Shown: positions 33,961 through 46,278 of the stretch, piece after piece
Layout: each line of letters opens with the position of its first letter
Numbering within the stretch: the first letter of the stretch is position 1
NCBI RefSeq assembly: GCF_008801915.1
Contig: NZ_VZOV01000019.1
Location: forward strand, 55,462-119,461
Origin: Cupriavidus gilardii
GTDB taxonomy: Bacteria > Pseudomonadota > Gammaproteobacteria > Burkholderiales > Burkholderiaceae
Reading direction: 5' to 3'
DNA: 64,000 bases
Made by a program: the position numbers and the translations under genes
The notes under the pieces: model-generated
Databases searched by the model: none
Seen by the model: only the letters and a program-made list of their open reading frames with translations
Told to the model about the DNA's origin: nothing

Positions 33961-33973
33961 CAATGCAGCATTG
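33961..33973. promoter_or_regulatory. Inverted repeat, probable LysR site
   Basis: CAATGC-A-GCATTG, perfect 6-1-6 palindrome midway between the divergent LysR and ligase starts. Position and symmetry fit a LysR recognition site. Confidence 0.5.
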
Positions 33974-34027
33974 TAGTGATGTCTCGCGTCTTCCAAACTG
34001 CCGCCAAAGCAGATCAAGGAGACATCG

Positions 34028-35581
34028 ATGACCTTCGCCTATTTCCTGCGGCGTGCCGCGCGCTATTGGGGCGACCGCCCTGCGGTGCTGTATCGCGACC
34101 GCGCGCTCAGCTATCGCCAGCTGGACGAGCGCTCGACCCGGCTGGCCAACGCGCTGCTGGGACTGGGCCTGATCAAGGGCGACCGCGTCGCGGTGCAGTC
34201 GCGCAATTGCACCGAGCTGGTCGAGATCGAATGCGCGCTGTTCAAGGCCGGGCTGGTCAAGGCGGCGCTCAATCCGCGCTTTACCGCCGCCGAGGCGACC
34301 CAGGTGGTAGAGAACTGCGGGCCGCGCGTGATGATCGCCGGCCGCGGCTACACCGGTTATGGCCCGCAGACGGCCGGCTTCGGCTCGGTCGAGACCTTTA
34401 TCGCGATCGGCGAATCCGCGCCCGGCTATCTGGACTACGAGGAAGTGGTCAGCCGTGGCGGCACCGAGGCGCCCGATTACACGCCGCAGGCGTCCGACCT
34501 CGCGGTGCTGCACTTCTCGTCCGGTTCGACCGGCAAGATCAAGGCCGCGATGCAGAGCTACGGCAACCGCATCGCGTCGCTGCGCAAGATCGTGCTGGGC
34601 ATGGACCGCCCTGCCCGTTCGGGCGACCGGCTGGCCTTGATCGGCCCGGTCACGCACGCATCGGGCATGCTGATGCAGCCCTATCTGTATTGCGGCGCGA
34701 CGCTGGTGCTGTTCGACAAGTTCGAGCCGGCGCATTTCCTCGCCGAGATCGCCCGCCTGCGCATCACCCATGTGTTCATGGTGCCGGCGATGATCAATAT
34801 GGTGCTGGCCGAGCCATCGCTGGCCAGCGCCGACCTGTCCAGCCTGAAGACGCTGGCCTATGGCGCCGCGCCGATGGCCCCGGCCCGCATTCGCGAGGCG
34901 TGGGAGCGCATCGGCCCGATCCTGTCGCAGGGCTATGGCGCCAGTGAATCGACCTCCGGGGTCACGCGCCTGTCCACCGCCGATCATGCCGATGCGCTGG
35001 CCAACCGCCCCGAGCGCCTGGCCTCGTGCGGCCGCGCGATGGGCGAGACCGAGGTGCGCGTGGTCAACGAGCGCGGCGAGGAAGTCAGCGGCGACGAGAT
35101 CGGCGAACTGGTGATCCGCGGCGAGGACGTGTTCCAGGGCTACTGGGGCGAGCCCGAGCTGACCCGCGAGGTGCTGATCGACGGCTGGCTGCATACCGGC
35201 GACCTGGCCCGCGTCGACGAGGAAGGCTTCATCTACCTGGTCGACCGCAAGAAGGACATGATCATTTCCGGCGGCTTCAACGTCTACCCGACCGAGGTCG
35301 AAGCGACGCTGTACCAGCATCCCGACGTGATGGAAGCCTGCGTGATCAGCGTGCCCGATGCGACCTGGGGCGAGAGCGTCAAGGCCGTGGTCACGCTGTG
35401 GCCGGGGCGCGAACTGAGCGCGGCCGACCTGATCGCGCATTGCCGCGCGCGCATCGCCGATTACAAGACGCCGCGCTCGATCGACTTCGTCAGCGAGCTG
35501 CCGAAAAACGCCAGTGGCAAGCTCGCCCGCAAGCTGGTGCGGGAGCGCTATTGGCAAGGTCAGGAACGGCGCGTGAACTGA
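34028..35581 (+). CDS. AMP-forming acyl-CoA ligase
   Basis: 517 residues; ATG 34028 follows AAGGAGA. Activates a carboxylic acid to its CoA thioester through an acyl-adenylate. Motifs in order are FSSGSTGKIKAAM (P-loop), YGASESTSGV, GDLARVDEEGFIYLVDRKKDMIISGG and the C-terminal catalytic Lys in NASGKLARK. The P-loop has IKA where most family members have PKG, a mild deviation. First gene of an operon with an acyl-CoA dehydrogenase, a Bug-type binding protein and a class III CoA-transferase. The acid is unknown; the set suggests a short- or branched-chain or alicyclic acid. Confidence 0.9.
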   Translation: MTFAYFLRRAARYWGDRPAVLYRDRALSYRQLDERSTRLANALLGLGLIKGDRVAVQSRNCTELVEIECALFKAGLVKAALNPRFTAAEATQVVENCGPRVMIAGRGYTGYGPQTAGFGSVETFIAIGESAPGYLDYEEVVSRGGTEAPDYTPQASDLAVLHFSSGSTGKIKAAMQSYGNRIASLRKIVLGMDRPARSGDRLALIGPVTHASGMLMQPYLYCGATLVLFDKFEPAHFLAEIARLRITHVFMVPAMINMVLAEPSLASADLSSLKTLAYGAAPMAPARIREAWERIGPILSQGYGASESTSGVTRLSTADHADALANRPERLASCGRAMGETEVRVVNERGEEVSGDEIGELVIRGEDVFQGYWGEPELTREVLIDGWLHTGDLARVDEEGFIYLVDRKKDMIISGGFNVYPTEVEATLYQHPDVMEACVISVPDATWGESVKAVVTLWPGRELSAADLIAHCRARIADYKTPRSIDFVSELPKNASGKLARKLVRERYWQGQERRVN

Positions 35582-35643
35582 CGCCTGAGTTGAAACCTGA
35601 GCCGACACGCGACCCACCGCCTACGACACCAAGGAACGACACC

Positions 35644-36855
35644 ATGTTCGAATACCTGACCAATCCCGTGCTGGTCGAGACGCGGGCCGCCATCCGGCGC
35701 TTCATCGAAGAGGAACTGCGCCCGATGGAGCAAGAGCTCGGCCTGGGCTCGGAAGACCCGTGGCCGAAGGAGGTGCTGCGCCGCGTCTGGCGCCGCTCCA
35801 GCGAGCTGGGTCTTTACGCCGCCTGCCTGCCGGTCGAACTGGGCGGCAAGGGCCTGAATATCGCCGAGCAGTGCGCGCTGAAGGCCGACATCGCCGCCAG
35901 CGGCTGCTCGCTGGCGCCGCATGTGCTGGGCGACCTCGGCGGTCCGCCGCGCGTCGGCAATATGCTGAAGTACGCCACGCCGGAGCAGATCGAGCGCTAT
36001 TTCGGCCCGGTGATCCGCGGCGAGCGCTCGACCTGCTTTGCGATGACCGAGCCGCATTCGGGGTCGGACGCGATGAGCATCTCGACGACCGCGGTGGCCG
36101 ACGGCGACGAGCTGGTCATCAATGGCCACAAGCACTACATCAGCGGCGCCCCGTTCGCCGACTTCGCGATCGTGCTGTGCGTGACCGACGCCAGCACCAC
36201 GCCGCCGTCGATCAGCGCGGTGCTGGTCGACCTCGACCTGCCGGGCGTCACCGTCGATACCGAATACACGCCGATGTCGGGCCAGCATATCGACGCCGAT
36301 ATCCGCATGGTCGATGTGCGGGTGCCGCGCAGCAATATCCTCGGCGGCGAAGGCAATGGCTTCAAGCTGAGCATGTCCCGCATCAACGTCAACCGGCTGC
36401 TGCATTGCCCGAGCATGCTGGGTCTGGCCACCAGCGTGTATCGCGCTTCGGTCGAGTACGCGGGCAAGCGCCGCCAGTTTGGCGGCCCGATCGCGCGGTT
36501 CCAGGCGATCCAGCATATGCTCGCCGATATGGCGGCGGCGCTGTGGGCATGCGAAGCGATGATCGCGCAGACCGCCGCGCTGGCCGACAGCGGCGCCGAT
36601 CTGCGGATGAAGGCGGCGGCCTGCAAGCTGTTCGTGTCCGAACGCTGCTTCGAGATCGCCGACAAGGCGGTGCAGATCCACGGCAATGTGGGCGTCACGC
36701 GCGGGCACCCGGTCGAGCAGACGTTCCGCAAGCTGCGCATGTTCCGCATCTTCACGGGCACCAGCGAGATCCAGCGCAATACCATTGCGCGGGCGATTCT
36801 GGAGCCGCTGATGGAGCAGGCGGGGAAAGGGCGTGCGGGCGAGAAGGCTCGATAG
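35644..36855 (+). CDS. Acyl-CoA dehydrogenase
   Basis: 403 residues from ATG 35644 with AAGGA upstream. FAD-dependent alpha,beta-dehydrogenation of an acyl-CoA. The N-terminal helical domain is followed by CFAMTEPHSGSD (FAD and substrate site), the middle beta domain, and a C-terminal helical domain with YAGKRRQFGGPIARFQAIQHMLADM and QIHGNVGVTRGHPVEQTFRKLRMFRIFTGTSEIQRNTIAR. The catalytic Glu of medium-chain enzymes would fall near GTSEIQRN, as in isovaleryl/short-chain types or replaced; I do not assign it. No electron-transfer flavoprotein gene is in the window. 62 bases separate it from the ligase gene. Confidence 0.92.
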   Translation: MFEYLTNPVLVETRAAIRRFIEEELRPMEQELGLGSEDPWPKEVLRRVWRRSSELGLYAACLPVELGGKGLNIAEQCALKADIAASGCSLAPHVLGDLGGPPRVGNMLKYATPEQIERYFGPVIRGERSTCFAMTEPHSGSDAMSISTTAVADGDELVINGHKHYISGAPFADFAIVLCVTDASTTPPSISAVLVDLDLPGVTVDTEYTPMSGQHIDADIRMVDVRVPRSNILGGEGNGFKLSMSRINVNRLLHCPSMLGLATSVYRASVEYAGKRRQFGGPIARFQAIQHMLADMAAALWACEAMIAQTAALADSGADLRMKAAACKLFVSERCFEIADKAVQIHGNVGVTRGHPVEQTFRKLRMFRIFTGTSEIQRNTIARAILEPLMEQAGKGRAGEKAR

Positions 36856-36960
36856 GTAGCGCAGGGGTTTGTTGGGTGGCCATTGCGATCCCACCACGAG
36901 CCCCAACCAGGCAACGATCGACGCAGCCCCAGACTGCGCCATCAGTACAGGAGACAGCAA

Positions 36961-37944
36961 ATGCATCGCAGAACATGGCTGGCCGCCGCGGGCGCCGCGG
37001 CACTGGGCGGCATCCTGCCGCGCGCGTACGCGGCCAACGACTATCCGAACCGGCCGATCCGGCTGATCGTGCCTTTTCTCGCCGGCACCTCGCCCGACAA
37101 CATGGCGCGTGCGCTGTCGGCCGAGCTGGCACCGAAGCTCGGCCAGCCGCTGGTGGTCGAGAACATGCCCGGCGCGGGCGGCATCATCGGCGGCCGCGCG
37201 CTCAAGCGCGCCGCGGCGGACGGCTACACGCTCGGCGTGCTGGCCAACACGCACGTGATCAACATCCATATGTACAAGCAGATGCCGTACGACCCGGCGC
37301 GCGACTTCACCTGCATCGCGCCGCTGTCGGGCGGCCCGACCGCGCTGGTGGTGCCGGCTAACTCGCCGTACCGCACCGCGGCCGAACTGATCGCCGCGAT
37401 GAAGCGCGCCCCGGGCAAGCTGAACTACGGCTCCGGCGGCAAGGGCAGCATCGCCCATCTGGCCGTCGAATCGATGCTGCACCAGACCGGCACCGAAGCG
37501 GTCCACGTGCCGTACAAGGGCGCGCCCGAGATCCTGACGGCGATGCTGACCGGGCAGACGCAGTTCGGCATGCCGGTGCTCAGCACCGCGACCTCGTACC
37601 TGCGCAACGGCCAGGTCCGCGCCCTCGCGGTGACCACGGCCGAGCGCTCGCGCTACTTCCCCGATGTGCCGACACTGGCCGAGGCGCTGCCGCCCGGCTT
37701 CGTGCTCGACAACTGGAGCGGCCTGTTCGCGCCGGCCAACCTGCCGCCGGCGCTGACCCAGCGTCTGTTCACCGCGATCAACGAGGTTCAGGCCAGCGGC
37801 AAGCTCGACGCGCTGCTCGAGGCCAGCGCGGGCGAGCTGCGCCGCAGCGCGTCGCCCGCGCAGTTCCGCGAGATGGTCTCCGCCGAGACCAAGCGCTATG
37901 CGTCGCTGATGCGCGATATCGGCATGACGGCCGATATCGGCTGA
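36961..37944 (+). CDS. Bug/TctC-type tripartite tricarboxylate transporter receptor
   Basis: 327 residues from ATG 36961, AGGAGA upstream. Signal peptide MHRRTWLAAAGAAALGGILPRAYA, with a paired-Arg start that may use Tat. Mature protein begins NDYPNRPIRLIVPFLAGTSPDNMAR, with the family motifs VVENMPGAGGIIGGRAL and GYTLGVL. Periplasmic receptor for an organic acid. No TctA/TctB membrane genes are adjacent, which is common for the many Bug paralogues of Bordetella and Cupriavidus. It probably binds the acid activated by the upstream ligase. Confidence 0.92.
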   Translation: MHRRTWLAAAGAAALGGILPRAYAANDYPNRPIRLIVPFLAGTSPDNMARALSAELAPKLGQPLVVENMPGAGGIIGGRALKRAAADGYTLGVLANTHVINIHMYKQMPYDPARDFTCIAPLSGGPTALVVPANSPYRTAAELIAAMKRAPGKLNYGSGGKGSIAHLAVESMLHQTGTEAVHVPYKGAPEILTAMLTGQTQFGMPVLSTATSYLRNGQVRALAVTTAERSRYFPDVPTLAEALPPGFVLDNWSGLFAPANLPPALTQRLFTAINEVQASGKLDALLEASAGELRRSASPAQFREMVSAETKRYASLMRDIGMTADIG

Positions 37945-37957
37945 GCGGGCGCCGGCC

Positions 37958-39106
37958 ATGAGATCGAGCAAGCCTTTGACCGCACCGTCCACCAAGCCCG
38001 ACTGGTCCTGCCTGAAGGACGTCCGGATCATCGATCTGAGCCAGCTGCTGCCGGGCCCGCATGCGACGCTGCAGTTGCAGCAGCTGGGCGCCGAGGTGAT
38101 CAAGGTCGAGCGGCCCGGCGTCGGCGACACCTCGCGCACGTTGAGCGCCTCGGTGTTCGCGCAGTTCAATCGCGGCAAGCGTTCGGTCGCGCTCGACCTG
38201 CAGCATGCCGACGGACGCGCGGCCTTCCTCGAGCTCGTGCGCGATGCGGATGCGGTCGTCGAGGGCTTTCGTCCCGGCGTGATGCAGCGGCTCGGCCTGG
38301 ACTACGCCGAACTGGCCAAGGCCAATCCGGCCATCGTGCTGTGCTCGATCTCGGGTTTCGGCCAGACGGGGCCCTATGCCGAGCACGCCGGCCACGACCT
38401 GAACTATCTGGCGCTGGCCGGCTACTGGGCCGCCCCGGTACAGGTGCGCGACAAGGTCGCACGGCCGCGCGTGCGGGTGTCGGACTACGCCGCGTCCAGC
38501 TACGCGGCGCTGGCGCTGACCGTCGCCATTCTCAGCGCGCGCCAGCACGGGCGCGGCCAGCATCTCGATGTCTCGATCCACGATGCGATGCTGTCGTGGA
38601 CCGCCCACGGCGCCTGGGCCGCGCGCCAGCATGCCGACACCCCGCTGCGCTCGCCGACGGTGATGCCGGAGAACGACCTGTTCGAGACGCGCGACGGCCG
38701 CCATCTGGCGCTCGGCATTCTGGAGAACAAGTTCTGGCTGAACCTGTGCGACGCCTTGGGCGACAAATTCCCCTCGCTGAAGGACCCGCGCTTCGTCGAG
38801 CGGGCCGGTCGCCAGCGCCACAAGGTCGAGGTCAACGCGCTGCTGGCGCAGATCTTCGTCAGCCGCACGCTGGCGCAATGGCTCGACCTGCTGGCCGGCG
38901 TCGATCTGCCGATCTCGCCGGTGCTCAATGCCGAGGAGCTGCTGCAGGACTCGCACGTGCAGGCGCGCGGCACGATTCGTGCGGTGTCGGACCCGGACCA
39001 GGATCGCATCGCGGTCCGCTTTCCGGTGCGCTTCTCGCTCGGCCTGCCCGATGGCGATGATCACGTGCCGGCGTTGGGCGAGCATCGCCCCAGCTGGACC
39101 GACTGA
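37958..39106 (+). CDS. Class III (CaiB/BaiF) CoA-transferase
   Basis: 382 residues. Moves CoA between acids through an aspartyl-CoA intermediate. Motifs: LKDVRIIDLSQLLPGPHATLQLQQLGAEVIKVERPG at the N-terminus, SISGFGQTGPYAEHAGHDLNY with the catalytic Asp in GHD, and the C-terminal LDLLAGVDLPISPVLNAEEL. It starts 13 bases after the Bug gene stop. Together with the ligase the operon has two ways to make the CoA ester, so the transferase may act on a later acid or recycle CoA. Confidence 0.92.
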   Translation: MRSSKPLTAPSTKPDWSCLKDVRIIDLSQLLPGPHATLQLQQLGAEVIKVERPGVGDTSRTLSASVFAQFNRGKRSVALDLQHADGRAAFLELVRDADAVVEGFRPGVMQRLGLDYAELAKANPAIVLCSISGFGQTGPYAEHAGHDLNYLALAGYWAAPVQVRDKVARPRVRVSDYAASSYAALALTVAILSARQHGRGQHLDVSIHDAMLSWTAHGAWAARQHADTPLRSPTVMPENDLFETRDGRHLALGILENKFWLNLCDALGDKFPSLKDPRFVERAGRQRHKVEVNALLAQIFVSRTLAQWLDLLAGVDLPISPVLNAEELLQDSHVQARGTIRAVSDPDQDRIAVRFPVRFSLGLPDGDDHVPALGEHRPSWTD

Positions 39107-39118
39107 ACGACGACAAGA

Positions 39119-39157
39119 ACAAGGCCGGCGCCGCGTTTGCGCGGCGGCCGGCCTTGT
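39119..39157. terminator. GC-rich hairpin between convergent operons
   Basis: ACAAGGCCGGC (39119-39129) pairs with GCCGGCCTTGT (39147-39157), with an inner GCCGC/GCGGC stem. No strong T run. It sits between the CoA-transferase and boxA stops and may serve both directions. Confidence 0.6.
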
Positions 39158-39193
39158 GAACCTCCGAAGCCCAGGTCAGGGCGATACGCAAGC

Positions 39194-40483
39194 TCAGTAC
39201 GTCTCCAGATGCAGCCGCCCTTCGCGCTTCAGCGAAGCGGCCACCGCTTCCCAATCGAGACCGGCCTGTTCGGCGATATCGCGCAGCGCCAGCACCACGC
39301 CCTCCTCCATGCTCTTGAGCCCGCAGACATAGAAGTAGCTGTCCGGATCGGCGAGCAGCTGCGCCAGGTCGGCGGCGCGTTCGCGCATCAGGTCCTGCAC
39401 ATAGCGCTTGGGCTGGCCCGGCGTGCGCGAGAACGCCAGGTTGATATCGATGAAGTCCTTCGGCAGGTTCTGCAGCGGACCGAAGTACGGCAATTCCTCC
39501 TGCGTGCGCGCGCCGAAGAACAGCATCAGCTTGCCACCGTCGAACTTGCCCGACTTGCGCAGCCGGCGGCGCCATTCGGTCATCGCCCGCATCGGCGCGC
39601 TGCCGGTACCGGTGCAGATCATCACGATGTTCGAGCGCGGATGGTTCGGCATCAGGAAGCTGTTGCCGAACGGGCCGATCACCTCGACCGTATCGCCGAC
39701 CTGCAGGTCGCACAGATAGTTCGAGGCCACGCCGCGCACCGGATTGCCCTGATGGTCCTCGAGCACGCGCTTGATCGTCAGCGACAGGTTGTTGTAGCCC
39801 GGCCGCTCGCCATTGCGCGGGCTGGCCACCGAGTACTGCCGCGCATGATGCGGGCGGCCCTGCTCGTCGACGCCCGGCGGGACGATGCCGATCGACTGGC
39901 CCTCCAGCACCGGGAACGGCATCGCGCCGAAGTCCAGTACCAGGTGATGGGTGTCGTAGTCGCGCCCGACCTCGGTCACGCGCACATTGCCGACCACGGT
40001 GGCCGTGACCGACTTGATCGCCGCCTTCGGTCCGTACAGATTGGTGTAGCAATGCGCGGCCGACCATGGCGGCAGCGTCGCGCCGTATTGTGCGCTGTTG
40101 AACGGCGCGTTCTGAGCGAGGGCCGGATCGACCGGCTCTTCCACCGCCTCCAGCGCCTGCGCTTCGGCGATCGCCTCGGCACCTACGCCGCTGGCGGCCA
40201 GCTGCTCGCTGCTCAGTTCGTCGGGAAGCGTGTCCCAGCCAAGCTGCTCGTCCAGCGTATAGGGCCGCGAGCGCGGCACCATCCGCCAGTTGTCGATCGA
40301 GCCGGTCGGGCACGGCGACACGCAGGCCATGCACAGATTGCACTTGTCGGCGTCGACCACGTAGTTGCGCGAATCGTGCGTGATCGCGCCGACCGGGCAG
40401 GTCATCTCGCAGGTATTGCAGCGAATGCAGATCTCGGGGTCGATCAGATGCTGCTTGATGATTTGCATGTCTGCCATATCCAT
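39194..40483 (-). CDS. boxA: BoxA, reductase component of benzoyl-CoA 2,3-epoxidase
   Basis: 429 residues from ATG 40483, GGAG upstream. Supplies electrons from NADPH to BoxB. Two 4Fe-4S motifs at the N-terminus (C19, C22, C25, C29 and C48, C51, C54, C58), a linker, then a ferredoxin-NADP reductase module with [12 protein letters not shown] (FAD), [15 protein letters not shown] (NADP) and the C-terminal [15 protein letters not shown]. The fused bacterial ferredoxin plus FNR layout is diagnostic. Last gene of boxCBA, 108 bases after boxB. Confidence 0.96.
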   Translation of the reverse strand: MDMADMQIIKQHLIDPEICIRCNTCEMTCPVGAITHDSRNYVVDADKCNLCMACVSPCPTGSIDNWRMVPRSRPYTLDEQLGWDTLPDELSSEQLAASGVGAEAIAEAQALEAVEEPVDPALAQNAPFNSAQYGATLPPWSAAHCYTNLYGPKAAIKSVTATVVGNVRVTEVGRDYDTHHLVLDFGAMPFPVLEGQSIGIVPPGVDEQGRPHHARQYSVASPRNGERPGYNNLSLTIKRVLEDHQGNPVRGVASNYLCDLQVGDTVEVIGPFGNSFLMPNHPRSNIVMICTGTGSAPMRAMTEWRRRLRKSGKFDGGKLMLFFGARTQEELPYFGPLQNLPKDFIDINLAFSRTPGQPKRYVQDLMRERAADLAQLLADPDSYFYVCGLKSMEEGVVLALRDIAEQAGLDWEAVAASLKREGRLHLETY

Positions 40484-40591
40484 GGCCGTCTCCAGATGCT
40501 GCCGCGGCTCGGCGCTGCGTTCGGTCACGCGCGGTCGCTGTCGTTGTTGCTGGCGCTGTTGCGCCGATATTGCCGTTGCTCTCGCCGTCGC

Positions 40592-42019
<1,428 letters not shown>

Positions 42020-42093
42020 CGTTGGTCTCCCGGTGATATGTCGCTGTGTCGCTGTGTGGTTGTGTCGTTCGTCGCCGCGTCGCCGGCCTGCGG

Positions 42094-43752
<1,659 letters not shown>

Positions 43753-43817
43753 GGCATTGTCTCCTGTTCTCTGTGCTGACATCGCTGTCTGTTCAGCCTG
43801 CGCGCCTCGTGCGGCAA

Positions 43818-43831
43818 AGCACGATAGTGCA
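43818..43831. promoter_or_regulatory. Partial BoxR-type site (boxC side)
   Basis: AGCA-CGATAG-TGCA, three of four bases in the first half and a perfect second half of TGCA-N6-TGCA, 66 bases upstream of boxC. Confidence 0.5.
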
Positions 43832-43851
43832 TGGATTGGAACCCGATGTCA

Positions 43852-43865
43852 CGCATCATAGTGCA
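43852..43865. promoter_or_regulatory. Partial BoxR-type site (boxC side)
   Basis: CGCA-TCATAG-TGCA, nearly identical to the site 34 bases to the left (shared ATAGTGCAT), about three helical turns apart. A further half site, TTATTGTGCAT, lies at 43888-43898. The region 43753-44147 contains no gene. Confidence 0.5.
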
Positions 43866-44076
43866 TCGCGTCCGGCGACGTCAAGAATTATTGTGCATAC
43901 ACCTGGATCGCGGCCACGCTGCGCTTTACTTCATATGCGGTGCCCGGAGCCAGTGGCGGGTACGTCATGGCGATGCCCGTCTGTCCGCGTTCATCGGGGA
44001 GCCCGCCAGCGCATCCGCCGATAATCCTGCAATATAGTTCTTGACAGGCTCGGCGTCGACCTCTATGGTTTGCCCA

Positions 44077-44090
44077 TGCACAATAATGCA
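44077..44090. promoter_or_regulatory. Exact BoxR-type operator (DUF4863-boxD side)
   Basis: TGCA-CAATAA-TGCA, exact fit to the TGCA-N6-TGCA operator described for BoxR in Azoarcus. The minus strand at 43888-43897 repeats TGCACAATAA. The site lies 57 bases upstream of the DUF4863 gene and would overlap its promoter. BoxR represses until benzoyl-CoA is present. Confidence 0.7.
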
Positions 44091-44147
44091 TTAAAAGCAG
44101 ACGTGCAAACCGGTTAGGTTTTCCCCGACGTGACGGAGTGCTTGCCG

Positions 44148-44642
44148 ATGTCCCCCACCCTCCCGCCGGCCGCCCAGGCCTTCCGCCAGCAATTGGCCGA
44201 ACTGACTGCTCGCCTGGCCGGCCGTCCGCTCGACGCCGAGCTCGATGCCTGGCTCAACGCCGAATACGGCCCCGATACCGAGCCCTACCGCGCGCTGAAG
44301 GCCGCCTGCGAATCCGGCGTCGCCGAAGGCTGGCTATGCGATCGCGAAGGCGGCGGTATCCGCTATGGCCGCATCTTCAAACCCGCCGACGACCTGCACG
44401 GCTTTTCGGTCGACGTGGTCGACATGAACGATATCGCCGGCCCGCACCACACCCATCCCAATGGCGAAATCGACCTGATCATGCCGATCGAGGGCGAGGC
44501 CCGCTTCGACGGGCGGCCCGCCGGCTGGCTGGTCTGCCCGCCCGGCAGCGCGCATCGCCCCACGGTGTCGAACGGGCGCGCGCTGGTCCTTTATCTGCTG
44601 CCCGAAGGGCGCATCGAGTTCACCCGACAGGAGGCAGCATGA
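44148..44642 (+). CDS. DUF4863 cupin-like protein of the box operon
   Basis: 164 residues from ATG 44148, GGAG nine bases upstream. C-terminal half is cupin-like with a metal-binding pattern (GPHHTHPNGEIDLIMPIEGEARFDG, PPGSAHRPTV). The best known DUF4863 protein is 4-hydroxylaminobenzoate lyase PnbB, yet the family is also a steady companion of box genes, where its role is unsettled. Its stop overlaps the boxD start (ATGA), so the two are translationally coupled. Cytoplasmic. Confidence 0.85.
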   Translation: MSPTLPPAAQAFRQQLAELTARLAGRPLDAELDAWLNAEYGPDTEPYRALKAACESGVAEGWLCDREGGGIRYGRIFKPADDLHGFSVDVVDMNDIAGPHHTHPNGEIDLIMPIEGEARFDGRPAGWLVCPPGSAHRPTVSNGRALVLYLLPEGRIEFTRQEAA

Positions 44643-46207
44643 GCGAGTCGCTACCGAGCTATCTGGCCGGCCGCTGGCAGCATGGCAGCGGCAAGGGCGC
44701 GGCGTTGTTCGATCCCGTGCTCGGCGATGAACTGGCGCGCGTCGATGCCACCGGGCTCGATCTGGCCGAGGGCTTCGCCTTTGCACGCGAGCAAGGCGGC
44801 GCCGCGCTGCGGGCGCTGACGTATCGCGAGCGCGCGCAACTGCTGGGCGCGATCGTGCAGGTGCTGCAGCAACACCGCGACGCCTATTACGAGATCGCGA
44901 CGGCCAACAGCGGCACGGTCAAGCGCGATTCCGCGGTCGATATCGATGGCGCGATCTTCACGCTCGGCAGCTATGCGAAGCTGGGCGAGACGCTCGGCGA
45001 CCGGCGCTATCTGCTCGACGGGGAAGCGGCGCGCCTGGGCAAGGACCCGTTGTTCCAGTCGCAACACGTGCTGGTGCCCACGCGCGGCGTCGCGCTGTGC
45101 ATCAACGCCTTCAACTTCCCTTCGTGGGGCCTGTGGGAAAAGGCCGCGCCGGCGCTGCTGTCCGGCGTGCCGGTGATCGTCAAGCCGGCCACGTCCACCG
45201 CCTGGCTGACGCACCGCATGGTTCGCGATGTGGTCGACGCCGGCATCCTGCCGCCGGGCGCGCTGTCGATCGTCTGCGGCAGTGCCGACGGCCTGCTCGA
45301 CGCGCTGGAGCCCTTCGACGTGGTGTCGTTCACCGGCTCGGCGCAGACGGCCGCGCAGATCCGCTCGCATCCGGCGATCGCGCAGCGCTCGGTGCGCGTC
45401 AATATCGAGGCCGACAGCGTCAACTCGGCGCTGCTGCTGCCGGGCGAGGCCGGCGGCGACGATGCGCTGCCGCTGCTGGCGGCCGAAGTCGTGCGCGAGA
45501 TGACGGTCAAGTCCGGGCAGAAATGTACGGCGATCCGCCGCGTGCTGGTGCCCGAGTCGCTGTACGACGCCGCCGCGGAAGCCATCACCGCCAGGCTGCG
45601 CGAGATCACCGTCGGCAATCCGCGCAACGCCGACGTCCGCATGGGGGCGCTGGTCAGCCGCGCGCAACTGGCCACGATACGCGAGGGCCTGGCGCAATTG
45701 CAGGCGCAGACGCAAACGCTGCACGATGGCGCGAACCAGCCGTTGATCGATGCCGACCCGGCCATCGCCTGCTGCATCGGTCCCACGCTGCTGGGCACGC
45801 GCGATCCCGACGGCAATGCGCTGGTGCATCAGGTCGAAGTATTCGGCCCGGTCGCCACGCTGATGCCCTATCGAGAACGGCAAGGCGACGATGGCATCGA
45901 CGCCGGCCATGCCTTCGAGCTGGCACGCCGCGGCGAAGGCTCGCTGGTGGCGTCGCTCTATGGCAGCGACCCCGCGGCACTGGCCGCCGCGTCGCTGCAA
46001 CTGGCCGACAGTCATGGCCGCGTCCACGTGATCTCGCCCGATGTCGCGCAGATGCAGACCGGCCACGGCAACGTCATGCCGCAATCGCTGCATGGCGGCC
46101 CCGGCCGCGCCGGTGGCGGCGAAGAGCTGGGCGGTCTGCGCGCGCTGAACTTCTACCATCGCCGCAGCGCCGTGCAGGCCAGCACGGCGGTGCTGGATCG
46201 GCTGTAA
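44639..46207 (+). CDS. boxD: BoxD, 3,4-dehydroadipyl-CoA semialdehyde dehydrogenase
   Basis: 522 residues from ATG 44639, which overlaps the previous stop. Oxidises the ring-opened semialdehyde to 3,4-dehydroadipyl-CoA with NADP. Of the PaaZ-N/BoxD type rather than the classical ALDH type: INAFNFPSWGLWEKAAPALL, SFTGSAQTAAQIRSHP, NIEADSVNSALL, and the catalytic Cys in VKSGQKCTAIRRVLVP. Full length, no hydratase domain. Placed between the DUF4863 gene and the benzoate-CoA ligase gene. Confidence 0.95.
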   Translation: MSESLPSYLAGRWQHGSGKGAALFDPVLGDELARVDATGLDLAEGFAFAREQGGAALRALTYRERAQLLGAIVQVLQQHRDAYYEIATANSGTVKRDSAVDIDGAIFTLGSYAKLGETLGDRRYLLDGEAARLGKDPLFQSQHVLVPTRGVALCINAFNFPSWGLWEKAAPALLSGVPVIVKPATSTAWLTHRMVRDVVDAGILPPGALSIVCGSADGLLDALEPFDVVSFTGSAQTAAQIRSHPAIAQRSVRVNIEADSVNSALLLPGEAGGDDALPLLAAEVVREMTVKSGQKCTAIRRVLVPESLYDAAAEAITARLREITVGNPRNADVRMGALVSRAQLATIREGLAQLQAQTQTLHDGANQPLIDADPAIACCIGPTLLGTRDPDGNALVHQVEVFGPVATLMPYRERQGDDGIDAGHAFELARRGEGSLVASLYGSDPAALAAASLQLADSHGRVHVISPDVAQMQTGHGNVMPQSLHGGPGRAGGGEELGGLRALNFYHRRSAVQASTAVLDRL

Positions 46208-46278
46208 GGAGACACGCAGTACCAGTACCAGTATTTGCCGTATCGCAAGCATTCGTAGAACAGATGGGGAGACAACGC

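Noticed and set aside
35560..38178. Open frame of 872 codons on the minus strand opposite the acyl-CoA dehydrogenase and Bug genes
   Set aside because: Crosses several real genes of the opposite strand and has shadow composition.
44138..44638. Extension of boxD across the DUF4863 gene
   Set aside because: ATG 44639, overlapping the previous stop as ATGA, gives the normal BoxD N-terminus.
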